The notes beneath the pieces were generated by a model, which was not told where the DNA came from, did not search any database, and saw only the letters and a program-made list of their open reading frames with translations. 20,402 nt of DNA from NCBI GenBank assembly GCA_039208375.1, contig JBCCRC010000055.1, positions 1-20,402 on the forward strand, in the 5' to 3' direction. Position 1 is the first letter of the stretch; every line of letters begins with the position of its first letter. This DNA comes from JANQPC01 sp039208375 (GTDB taxonomy: Bacteria > Pseudomonadota > Alphaproteobacteria > Rhodobacterales > Rhodobacteraceae). The position numbers and the translations under genes are program-made. Of the stretch, positions 13,838 to 20,402 are shown piece by piece.

Positions 13838-14731
13838 ATTTTCGCGCCGCGCATGGGCTTCAGCCACCTCTTGCGCAAGCGCGCCGGCGGTTTCATTGAG
13901 GTGGCTCTTCGGGGCCCGCAGGAATGAGGCGGTAAACACTAGCGGGTGCGGCACCCAACCCGGATCAAACTCCCGGATTCGCCCCGCGCGGACGTGTTCG
14001 GCCCCCAGCGCACGCGGTAGCACTGCCACGCCCATGTCCGCTTCGACGAGCCGGAAGCAGGCAGAAAGCGATGAAGACGGGAAAAGCGCCACATCAGGCC
14101 CACCCCGATCCATCAACATCTCCTTGAGTTCCTGAAACGGCCGCGTGTTGCGGGCGTAGCTCATTACGGGGCGGGCTAGATAGGTCTTGGCCATGTCCGA
14201 CGGGTCGCGCCCGGCTGCGGCGTACCAAGCCAGATCAAAGCCAGGCAGGGCGACATTCTCAACGGTGTATTCCGAAATTGGCCCAAGCAGGATCGCAAGA
14301 TCCAGTTCGCGCCCCAGAAGCGCGGCGCGTAAATCGGTGGAGACATCGACGTTCACCTCGATTTCGAGCTTCGGATACGCCCCATGCAGGCGCGAGACGA
14401 GTTCCGGCAGCCAGCACTGCGCCACAGTCTCGGACGCGCCGAGCCGCAGCCGACCCTCCACTCCGGCAGGATCGGCCACGTCGCGTTCCACCCGCTCCAC
14501 CAGATGCTCAAAGCTTTCGGCATGGGCGAGGAGCAACTCACCCCGCTTGGTTAGCCGCAACCCGCTGCTCGTGCGATCGAAGAGGTCGCAGCCAAGCGCG
14601 GCTTCAAGGCTTTTGATCCGGGTGGTCACGGCGGGCTGCGTCAGGTTCTGCGCAACAGCTGCGCGGCGCACACCGCCGAGGCGTACAACGGCAAGAAAAG
14701 TCCGCATCTGATCAAGCGTGAATCGCGCCAT
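13832..14731 (-). CDS. LysR family transcriptional regulator
   Basis: This 299-residue regulator has an N-terminal winged helix-turn-helix at about residues 4-62 (FTLDQMRTFLAVV, AAVAQNLTQPAVTTRIKSLEAALG, LFDRTSSGLRLTKRG). A periplasmic-binding-protein-like effector domain follows, starting near RLRLGASETV. It lies in the same direction and immediately upstream of the hydro-lyase/TRAP/pxp operon, with an 82-bp gap. It is the obvious candidate activator, with the imported acid or a breakdown product as effector. It is 51 bp downstream of the FAD-oxidase gene and may share a transcript with it. Confidence 0.95.
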   Translation of the reverse strand: MARFTLDQMRTFLAVVRLGGVRRAAVAQNLTQPAVTTRIKSLEAALGCDLFDRTSSGLRLTKRGELLLAHAESFEHLVERVERDVADPAGVEGRLRLGASETVAQCWLPELVSRLHGAYPKLEIEVNVDVSTDLRAALLGRELDLAILLGPISEYTVENVALPGFDLAWYAAAGRDPSDMAKTYLARPVMSYARNTRPFQELKEMLMDRGGPDVALFPSSSLSACFRLVEADMGVAVLPRALGAEHVRAGRIREFDPGWVPHPLVFTASFLRAPKSHLNETAGALAQEVAEAHARRENA

Positions 14732-14782
14732 GGTCTACCGTCGCATATTGCCCGGCGCGCTGGGTAGCCTTGCCAGGTGCGA

Positions 14783-16054
14783 TCAGAGTGCGCGCGCCGC
14801 CTGGTTGATTACGAACGCAGCATCGAGCGCCATCGCCCGCAGGCGGCGCCCGGCCACCGGCAGCGGATCAGACAACGGCAGGGGCAGACCGGCCTCATCT
14901 TCACCCGCCGCCAAACCGGCCAGGGCGCGCCCGAACACCGTGCCTGTCGTAATGCCCCGGCCATTATAGCCGATCGCCGTGTAGAGATCGGGGGCAAGGC
15001 GGCAGAGCCGCGGCAGATGATCGGGGGTCATCGCAATCGTCCCGTGCCAGGCCTGTTCGAAGTTGACCTGCCCCAGATCGGGGAAGTGCCGCGCCAATTG
15101 CCGGGCGGCCCAGCGCCGCGACAGCCCGCGCCGGGCATCGCCCATCACCCGGCCCATGGAGCCGATGATCAGCCGGTCCCCCGCCCGCCGCAGGCTGACC
15201 ATGATGCGCCCCGTATCCCACAGCCCCTGCCCGCGCGGCAGAATTCCCTCGATCCGGGCGCCGAGCGGTTCCGTCGACAGCTGAAAATAGGAGATCGGGG
15301 TGTAGCATTGCGCTAGGCCCGGCCACAGCGCATCGGTATACGCGTTCGTTGCAAGAACGACGGCACGCGCGTGTAAAATGCCATCCGGTGCCGCAACCGC
15401 CCAGCGCCCACCAGCACGGGTAAGGCCCGTCACGCGCGTGCCGGTGCTGATTGTGGCACCGGCACCCAAGGCGGCGCGGGCGAGGCCACGCACATATCCC
15501 ATGGGATCAACCGTGCCCGCACGATGATCGAGCAACCCGCCGGCATAGGCCACCGAGCCCGTGGCCGCGCAGACCTCTTCGCGGGAAAGAACTTCCACCG
15601 GCGCACCACGCTCCGCCCACGCCCTATGACGCGCCCGCAGCGTACGCAGCCCTGCGGGTGCATGGGCCGCATGGATGGTACCGGTGCGGGTGGGCGCACA
15701 GCGAATTTGATGGCGCTCGACCAGTTCGAAGACCTCCGCCGGAGCCTCTCCAAACACCCGAAGAAACCGATCTGCGCGATCCGGACCGAGCGCGCGGATT
15801 ACCGCATCGGGCGGCTGCCACACCCCAGCATTCACCAGGCCCACATTGCGGCCCGAGGCGCCTGCCCCGATCTCACCTGCCTCGATCAGATGCACCGACA
15901 TCCCGCGTTCAGCGGCGTGAAGCGCAGTAGAAAGGCCAGTATAGCCGCCACCCACAACCGCCAGGTCCACATCGGCGCTGCAGGAGAACGGCGCCGTATG
16001 ATCAGGCTCGCCGGATGTATCGCGCCAAAGCGGTGGTTGTTCGGTATGCTGCAC
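14783..16054 (-). CDS. FAD-dependent oxidoreductase (DAO family, amine/amino-acid oxidase-like)
   Basis: This 423-residue protein has an FAD-binding GGGYTG loop (35-40) with E58 (LIEAG) at the ribose position, followed by the family's GAGASGRNVGLVN. The C-terminal IGYNGRGITTGTVFG (about 361-375) closes the flavin site. This pattern fits the D-amino-acid oxidase/DadA/gamma-glutamylputrescine oxidase group, which oxidises C-N bonds of amino acids or polyamines. It starts with GTG at 16054, with AAGG upstream. The N-terminal 30 residues (PLWRDTSGEP) match PuuB-like members. The substrate is not fixed. Its place just before the LysR gene and the D-glutamate/5-oxoproline-like operon makes an amino-acid or imino-acid substrate attractive, but that is inference. 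Confidence 0.88.
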   Translation of the reverse strand: MQHTEQPPLWRDTSGEPDHTAPFSCSADVDLAVVGGGYTGLSTALHAAERGMSVHLIEAGEIGAGASGRNVGLVNAGVWQPPDAVIRALGPDRADRFLRVFGEAPAEVFELVERHQIRCAPTRTGTIHAAHAPAGLRTLRARHRAWAERGAPVEVLSREEVCAATGSVAYAGGLLDHRAGTVDPMGYVRGLARAALGAGATISTGTRVTGLTRAGGRWAVAAPDGILHARAVVLATNAYTDALWPGLAQCYTPISYFQLSTEPLGARIEGILPRGQGLWDTGRIMVSLRRAGDRLIIGSMGRVMGDARRGLSRRWAARQLARHFPDLGQVNFEQAWHGTIAMTPDHLPRLCRLAPDLYTAIGYNGRGITTGTVFGRALAGLAAGEDEAGLPLPLSDPLPVAGRRLRAMALDAAFVINQAARAL

Positions 16055-16154
16055 GTGGTGCCTTGCCCTTCGCGGGCGGCAGCGTGATGCGCCCGGGCGT
16101 CGGCGTCAACTCGGTTGCGGAAAGCCGAGGAGCAGAAACAAAATCAGCTCAACG

Positions 16155-17540
16155 CTATTCCGGCCAAAGGGCCGTTTCCGGATGGAACTGAGACCAGGCA
16201 AACCAAAAGGCTTCGTGGCTTCCCAGATCCGATCCATCCGCATCCACCGCCCGGATGCCGCCGGCATCGAGCTCAAGCCGAACGTTTTCAAACCCGATCT
16301 CTTCGCCGGCCCGCAAGGCCAACAGAGCCGCACTGCGCTGGAAGGCCACGGGTGTTCCCGATCCGGCGACAACCCCGATCACATCCTCATGCACCGGCAG
16401 GCGGGGATCGACATCGCCCACCGGAAAGATCGGGCCGTTGGCATCGCGGGTATTGCGAAAATCGGGATCGCGGCCAAGGGCCAGCCGTTCGACAAGCACG
16501 GTTGTTTCGGGATGCGCTTCTTTCCACGTGCCCCAATCCGTTGTCACCACAGTTGCTTGCTTGAGCGTGAGGCCCTTCTCCGCCAGCGGCCCTGTCACCG
16601 CATGGCCCAGGAACGTGTCAAACACCGAATAGGTGGCGAGATCGTACATCACCTTATTCGAGCGGATGAGAAGGCCCGATGTGCGCAAGATCGGCCGCTC
16701 GACCCCCATCGGAAGCTCATCAGTGAAATAGGCCTGGGCCGCGCCGCACAGCGTGCAGTAAGGAATGCCAAGATCGCGACCGCCCAAGGTATCGTTCACC
16801 ATCTCACGCACTTCCATGATCTGGCGCGGATAGGCTCGCGTTTCGCCGTTGACCTCGATACCGAACACGATGTCGCTGTCGTCCAACCATGTCGCTTCAT
16901 CGGCAGAAAGCACTTCGGGGTTATCGGCGGCAGGGATGCAGTTGCACGGGTCATCGGTGGTGTCGAAAGGCCGCGCATCAATGAGCACCCCACCCCAAGA
17001 GACGAGGCGCCAGTCGATGTCCCCTTCAACAAAGATTCGCTCCCACCCAGGCACAATGCTGGTAAAGATGGCGCGTTTCACCGGCAGGTAGTCTGGCGGA
17101 GCCGGGATGTCCCACGCAATCAGGTGATCTGTAGTCGCCCCCCAAGGGTGACGGGCCTCAAGCTCAACGCCAAGAAGCTGGCCCGCCGCGCCTGCGAGTT
17201 CACGGCTCAGGCCGGGGCTTGAAATGAAGCGCATCAAATCACTGATCGGCCAGGCAAGGCGTGGATCGCCGGAGGCCGCGATCACCTCAAGGGCAGCGAT
17301 CTGCTCGCTGCCCCAGGTGGACTGTTCTGCGCTATCAACAAACGCAGTTTGAACGGCGTCTTTGAGTTCGTCCGAAAGCGGGCCACTGGGAACGTCTGGC
17401 GGCGTACCGAACTGTTCGATCGCATAATCGGTGATCGACGCCTCGCCCTCCGCCCGGGCCTCTGGCGCCCAAACGACCGCAATGGCGGCAAGCCCCAAAA
17501 AGAACACGGCGCGCGCGGTTTGCAACGGAGCGGTGAGCAT
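16155..17540 (-). CDS. DUF3179 domain-containing exported protein
   Basis: From the ATG at 17540 (AAAGGA 6 nt upstream) this is a 461-residue protein with a signal peptide ending near EARA-EG (about residue 31). The C-terminal two thirds match DUF3179: VFGIEVNGETRAYPRQIM (about 225-242), IPYCTLCGAAQAY (259-271, with a CxxC pair C262/C265), SNKVMYDLATYSVFDTFLGHAVTG, and EAFWFAWSQFHPET at the end. The CxxC and downstream His suggest metal, heme or thiol chemistry in the periplasm, but the role is unknown. A GTG five codons upstream is in frame but less well placed. It is separated from tupA by 136 bp and is probably transcribed separately. Confidence 0.88.
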   Translation of the reverse strand: MLTAPLQTARAVFFLGLAAIAVVWAPEARAEGEASITDYAIEQFGTPPDVPSGPLSDELKDAVQTAFVDSAEQSTWGSEQIAALEVIAASGDPRLAWPISDLMRFISSPGLSRELAGAAGQLLGVELEARHPWGATTDHLIAWDIPAPPDYLPVKRAIFTSIVPGWERIFVEGDIDWRLVSWGGVLIDARPFDTTDDPCNCIPAADNPEVLSADEATWLDDSDIVFGIEVNGETRAYPRQIMEVREMVNDTLGGRDLGIPYCTLCGAAQAYFTDELPMGVERPILRTSGLLIRSNKVMYDLATYSVFDTFLGHAVTGPLAEKGLTLKQATVVTTDWGTWKEAHPETTVLVERLALGRDPDFRNTRDANGPIFPVGDVDPRLPVHEDVIGVVAGSGTPVAFQRSAALLALRAGEEIGFENVRLELDAGGIRAVDADGSDLGSHEAFWFAWSQFHPETALWPE

Positions 17541-17676
17541 CAACAGTCCTTTCACAGTCAGGGGCGGCGGCGAGCGCCAGAACTAACCCGAATGTGTGCC
17601 CGCAGATGCGCTACGTGCCTAATCACGCTTCTTCAGCCTTTAGTGATCGGCGCCCATGCCCGGGCTTTGGCCATTG

Positions 17677-18483
17677 CTATCCCGGCGTCGCGTTGAATAC
17701 GAAGAGTTGCTGACCCGTAAGCGTGTACCCGTTGATGAGCGCCGCGGCCCGCGGTGACGTGAGCCATGCCTCCAACTGCGCCGTCTGGACCGCATCAACA
17801 TGTGAGTGGCGCTCGGGGTTCACCGGCAAATACGCGTACTGATTAAATAGCACCGGGTCGCCTTCGAACAGCAGCGAGAGCGTTCCCCTGTTTCCGAAGT
17901 TGAGCCAGCTTGCGCGGTCTGACAGTACGTACGCGCCGAGGCCGGACGCTGTATTCAGCGCAGCGCCCATCCCTGCGCCCACCGCCTTGTACCATGCGTC
18001 GAACTGTTCAACCGAAAGGCCCGTCTGGGCCCAGAGGGCCAATTCCATCCTATGGGTGCCGCTATCATCGCCGCGGCTTACGAAGGGCGCCTCTGCCCGC
18101 GCCACGCGGGACAGGCTGTCGGTGGCAGTAGCAGCGCCTGCCACACCGGCGGGGTCCTCCGCCGGGCCGATCAGCACGAAATCGTTATACATGATTTCGC
18201 GGCGATGGGTGGCGTGGCCCTCTGCAACGAAGGCCAATTCGGCCGCCTTGGAATGCACAAGCACGGCGTCCACGTCGCCCGCCTGCCCCAGCGCGAGAGC
18301 CTGGCCCGTTCCCACCACAAGCAACTGAACCTCGAGGCCGGTATCGCGCGCAATCTCAGGCAGCAGGATATCGGCCAGACCGGAATTGTGAAACGACGTC
18401 GTCACAGCCATGCGCAGCACGCCTTCTGCATGGGCAAGGCTCACCCAAAGGATCAAGCATATCGCGATCAAACTCGTTCTCAT
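17677..18483 (-). CDS. tupA: tungstate ABC transporter substrate-binding protein (TupA-like)
   Basis: This 268-residue periplasmic protein has a signal peptide (MRTSLIAICLILWVSLAHA, cleavage about residue 19). It shows the TupA layout: VTTSFHNSGLADILLP, which corresponds to the oxyanion-binding TTTS-x-DSGL loop; VHSKAAELAFVAEGHATHRREIMYNDFVLIGP; and FVSRGDDSGTH-MELALW. The SFHNSG variant of the first loop differs from the usual STQDSG. TupA binds tungstate with high affinity for the cofactor of tungsto- or molybdoenzymes. Its ATG overlaps the tupC stop (ATGA). It is the last gene of tupBCA. Confidence 0.92.
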   Translation of the reverse strand: MRTSLIAICLILWVSLAHAEGVLRMAVTTSFHNSGLADILLPEIARDTGLEVQLLVVGTGQALALGQAGDVDAVLVHSKAAELAFVAEGHATHRREIMYNDFVLIGPAEDPAGVAGAATATDSLSRVARAEAPFVSRGDDSGTHRMELALWAQTGLSVEQFDAWYKAVGAGMGAALNTASGLGAYVLSDRASWLNFGNRGTLSLLFEGDPVLFNQYAYLPVNPERHSHVDAVQTAQLEAWLTSPRAAALINGYTLTGQQLFVFNATPG

Positions 18484-19196
18484 TCCACGATATCTCCCTT
18501 CAGGAACGCTGCGGCCTCTGCCGTCTGGGGCCGCTCGAAAAACGCGCGCGCGGGGGCCAATTCGTGAATGCGGCCGTGAAGCAGAAAGAGAACCGTATCG
18601 GCCAACCGCCGCGCCTGACCCATATCATGGGTTGCCAGAATAAGCCGCGTGCCTGCCGCACGCACCTCGCAGAGCAGTTCTTCGATTTCACGGGTAGCGC
18701 GGCCGTCGAGCGACGCGCAGGGCTCATCTAAAAACACCACATCGGGCGCTGTGATCAGCGCACGCGCCAACGCGAGTTTCTGCTGCTCACCACCTGATAG
18801 CACGGTTGCAGGCACATCTACCGCGTCCGACAGCCCGACGCGCTTGGCCCAGATCAACGCCTCTTTCCGCGCCTCCCCCGCTGCCACACCCCGCAGCCGA
18901 AGGGGGTAGAGAATGTTTTCTAATACCGTGCGCCGCAGCATGACGGGGCGTTGGAAAACAAAGCTCTGGCGCGCACGCGCCTCGGTGAGCCCGCACGCCC
19001 ATGTGATCTGCCCTTCGTTCAACCGCGCTGTGCCGTGGAGAAGGCGCAGCAGGCTTGTCTTGCCCGATCCGTTTGGCCCAATAACAACAACAGTGCCCGC
19101 ACCGTCGAGCGTAAGCGAAACCGGGCCCGCCAGAACCTTCCCTCGCCGACGGGTAACTGCCCCATCCACAACCAATGGGAAAAGGGCGCTCACCAC
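18480..19196 (-). CDS. tupC: tungstate ABC transporter ATP-binding protein (TupC-like)
   Basis: This 238-residue ATPase has Walker A GPNGSGKTS, signature LSGGEQQKLALARAL, Walker B VVFLDEP, and the switch His in ATHD. There is no C-terminal TOBE/mop domain, unlike ModC, which fits TupC. Start is one of two overlapping GTG codons (19196 or 19193). The latter gives a GTGA overlap with the tupB stop. It is coupled to both neighbours, so the three subunits are made together. It powers tungstate import through TupB. Confidence 0.93.
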   Translation of the reverse strand: MVSALFPLVVDGAVTRRRGKVLAGPVSLTLDGAGTVVVIGPNGSGKTSLLRLLHGTARLNEGQITWACGLTEARARQSFVFQRPVMLRRTVLENILYPLRLRGVAAGEARKEALIWAKRVGLSDAVDVPATVLSGGEQQKLALARALITAPDVVFLDEPCASLDGRATREIEELLCEVRAAGTRLILATHDMGQARRLADTVLFLLHGRIHELAPARAFFERPQTAEAAAFLKGDIVE

Positions 19197-19894
19197 CGGC
19201 CGTCCCGCTCGGTCTGCCCAAGCCAGTGGATCGTGATGTTGATGGCCACCGTCAGCGCGATCAGAACGAACCCCAGCGCCAATGCCAGCGCAAAATCTCC
19301 GCGCCCGGTTTCAAGGGCAATGGCGGTGGTAAGAACGCGCGTGGCGTGATCGATGTTGCCGCCCACGATCATGATGGCTCCAACCTCCCCGATCGCGCGC
19401 CCAAAGCCCGCGAGCGCAGCCGTCAGAAGTGCGCGCCGCGCATCCCAAAGTAAGGTGCGCATCTTCTGGCCCTCGGTCACGTTCATCGAGATCAGAAGGT
19501 CATGATACTCCTGCCAAAGCTCACGCAGCGATTGATGCGCAATGCTCGCCATGAGGGGCACGATAATGATGACTTGCGCAATGATCATTGCCGTTGGGGT
19601 GAAGAGCAACCCGAAGACGCCGAGCGGGCCCGACCGCGAGAGGATCACATACACAATGAGGCCAACCACAACCGGGGGCAGGCCCATCAGCGCATTGAGA
19701 ACGGCAATCACGAACCGGCGCCAGCGAAACCGCCGCACCGCAAGGACACCGGCGAGCGGCAACGCGATCATGGCGGCGATCACAAGCGCGGTGAGCGTAA
19801 CGTGGAGCGATCGCAACGCAATTTCGAGAAGCTCCGCATCTACCGATACGATCAACCAGAACGCCTGCACCAGACCATTCCAGAGTTCGGCCAT
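19190..19894 (-). CDS. tupB: tungstate ABC transporter permease (TupB-like)
   Basis: This 234-residue membrane protein has five or six helices. The ABC permease EAA-type loop reads AALAGFGRAIGEVGAIMIVGGNI near residues 168-190, followed by TRVLTTAIALETGRGDFALALALG, as in TupB/WtpB-type permeases. It is the first gene of the operon. A purine-rich GAGGCAGG precedes the ATG. The 230-nt leader upstream has strong predicted RNA structure (see 19929-20050). Confidence 0.92.
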   Translation of the reverse strand: MAELWNGLVQAFWLIVSVDAELLEIALRSLHVTLTALVIAAMIALPLAGVLAVRRFRWRRFVIAVLNALMGLPPVVVGLIVYVILSRSGPLGVFGLLFTPTAMIIAQVIIIVPLMASIAHQSLRELWQEYHDLLISMNVTEGQKMRTLLWDARRALLTAALAGFGRAIGEVGAIMIVGGNIDHATRVLTTAIALETGRGDFALALALGFVLIALTVAINITIHWLGQTERDGRW

Positions 19895-19916
19895 GTGCCG
19901 CCTGCCTCTTACTCTC

Positions 19917-19931
19917 GATCAGGCGCTGATC
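19917..19931 (-). repeat. perfect hairpin/palindrome GATCAG-GCG-CTGATC before tupB
   Basis: GATCAG and CTGATC are perfect complements around a 3-base centre, 22 bp before the tupB ATG. As RNA it would form a short hairpin just ahead of the ribosome site, sharing three bases with one arm of the larger leader helix (19929-19935). As DNA it could be a regulator-binding site. No U-tract follows, so it is not an intrinsic terminator. Confidence 0.45.
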
Positions 19932-20050
19932 TTGCAGGTTTTCCGGGGCGCTACCAGCCGCAAAGCGCGGGGCGGCGCCAGCGGACAGACAACATCGGGA
20001 AACGCGCTGACGTTTTGCGTGACGGCTCTCGCTCCGCAAAACAGCAAGAT
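19929..20050 (-). ncRNA. candidate structured leader RNA of tupBCA (possible riboswitch)
   Basis: Folding the minus-strand leader by hand gives a multibranch structure. A closing helix pairs 20050-20044 (AUCUUGC) with 19935-19929 (GCAAGAU). Inside are: hairpin 1, GUUUUGCG (20042-20035) with CGCAAAAC (20019-20012), whose loop can add GC pairs capped by a GAGA tetraloop; hairpin 2, GUCAGCG (20011-20005) with CGCUGGC (19983-19977), one G-U pair; and hairpin 3, GCCGC (19976-19972) with GCGGC (19961-19957). Hairpins 1, 2 and 3 are directly stacked head to tail. Known Moco/Tuco riboswitches control molybdenum and tungsten genes including transporters, but I do not see their consensus here. Function is inferred from position and pairing only; GC-rich DNA can give such helices by chance. 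Confidence 0.4.
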
Positions 20051-20124
20051 TGTCCGGCACCTGGGGCGTCTGCTCTGGCGTCGGCAACGGGCCAGTTCTG
20101 TGCGACGGCTCAGGATAGCCCGCT

Positions 20125-20402
20125 TCAAGCCTCGTTGCGCGTAATCAACTGGTAGCCTGGGGCGGTGATCGACCGCACTGTGGTGATGGGCGCGGCATCG
20201 ATCCACGTGGTGCGCTCGATCACAAAAAGCGCCGTTCCCACTGCTGTATCAAGGCCATCGGCCATCGCCGGATCAGCCGATACTGCGGAGAGGCGCAGAT
20301 CGACGCGTGTGTAGGGCTTGTTGAGCACAAGCCATTCGTTTGCGCTTTGCCGCCCCAGATCGACGGAGCGAATTTCCGGCGATGTCTCAAGGCAGATCCA
20401 CC
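20125..20402 (-). CDS. GntR family regulator, UTRA-domain C-terminus (runs off the window)
   Basis: The visible 91 residues end a protein whose beginning lies past the right edge. The segment NEWLVLNKPYTRVDLRLSA, then GTALFVIERTTWIDAAPITTVRSITAPGYQLI, matches the effector-binding UTRA domain of HutC-subfamily GntR regulators, where the E-R-T-W and P-I-T pattern closes the domain. The helix-turn-helix is not visible. It reads in the same direction as tupBCA, 230 nt upstream, but the long leader suggests tupB has its own promoter. Ligand unknown. Confidence 0.78.
   Translation of the reverse strand, partial: WICLETSPEIRSVDLGRQSANEWLVLNKPYTRVDLRLSAVSADPAMADGLDTAVGTALFVIERTTWIDAAPITTVRSITAPGYQLITRNEA

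Noticed and set aside
16090..16099. CGCCCGGGCG palindrome between the FAD oxidase and DUF3179 genes
   Set aside because: It has no loop, no T-tract and is short. Such words are expected by chance at this GC content.
16182..17222. 346-codon plus-strand open frame opposite the DUF3179 gene
   Set aside because: It is the antisense of a recognisable domain, with shadow-like composition and no ribosome site or motif.
19929..20050. Assignment of the tupB leader to the known Moco/Tuco riboswitch
   Set aside because: I could not see the family's conserved sequence blocks. Only position and general folding agree, so I left it as an unnamed candidate.
20125..20402. The GntR/UTRA protein as the regulator of the 1196-1212 operator
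   Set aside because: The palindrome is of the FadR/FCD type, the fragment belongs to the HutC/UTRA type, and it lies 19 kb away.

Overview
The window looks like a piece of an alphaproteobacterial chromosome, most likely from the Rhodobacteraceae/Roseobacter group. This rests on the high GC content, the dense GTGA/ATGA/TGATG-coupled operons, a TRAP-type C4-dicarboxylate-family transporter and a tupBCA tungstate transporter. It is inferred from style, not from a marker gene. I found no rRNA, tRNA, insertion sequence, phage gene or CRISPR array.

Region 1 (1-3143) is a divergent catabolic locus. To the left run an acetoacetate-decarboxylase-family protein and the start of a D-2-hydroxyacid dehydrogenase, coupled by ATGA. 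To the right run a short-chain dehydrogenase and a mandelate-racemase-type enolase-superfamily enzyme. A perfect 17-bp palindrome of the GntR/FadR type (TGGTC-A-GACCA core) lies between them and probably co-regulates both arms. The substrate is unknown, though the enzymes suit oxidation, racemisation or dehydration, and decarboxylation of a hydroxy or keto acid.

Region 2 (3190-5621) is a patch of small genes: an unrecognised 145-aa protein, an NAD(P)-binding SDR-like protein, a FolB-like dihydroneopterin aldolase overlapped by a small basic protein, and a conserved-looking 115-aa orphan. Region 3 (5720-7636) is an overlapping operon of an MddA/isoprenylcysteine-methyltransferase-like membrane protein, a UbiG-like methyltransferase and a DUF4149 membrane protein.

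Region 4 (7639-14731, all on the minus strand, so read right to left) runs LysR regulator, DUF1445 hydro-lyase/D-glutamate-cyclase-like enzyme, TRAP dctP-dctQ-dctM, DUF2848 protein, pxpB-like and pxpC-like 5-oxoprolinase subunits. The tight spacing argues for one uptake-and-breakdown unit, plausibly for 5-oxoproline, D-glutamate or a related lactam or organic acid. The PxpA subunit is absent, and PxpB is divergent in a motif usually conserved in its family.

Region 5 (14783-20402, minus strand) holds an FAD-dependent amine/amino-acid oxidase-like protein, a secreted DUF3179 protein, the tupB-tupC-tupA tungstate ABC transporter, and the C-terminal end of a GntR/HutC (UTRA) regulator. The 230-nt leader of tupB can fold by hand into a multibranch RNA closed by a 7-bp helix. 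A downstream hairpin competes for one arm of that helix, which is a switch-like layout. This leader and the PxpA-less TRAP cluster are the most interesting items.
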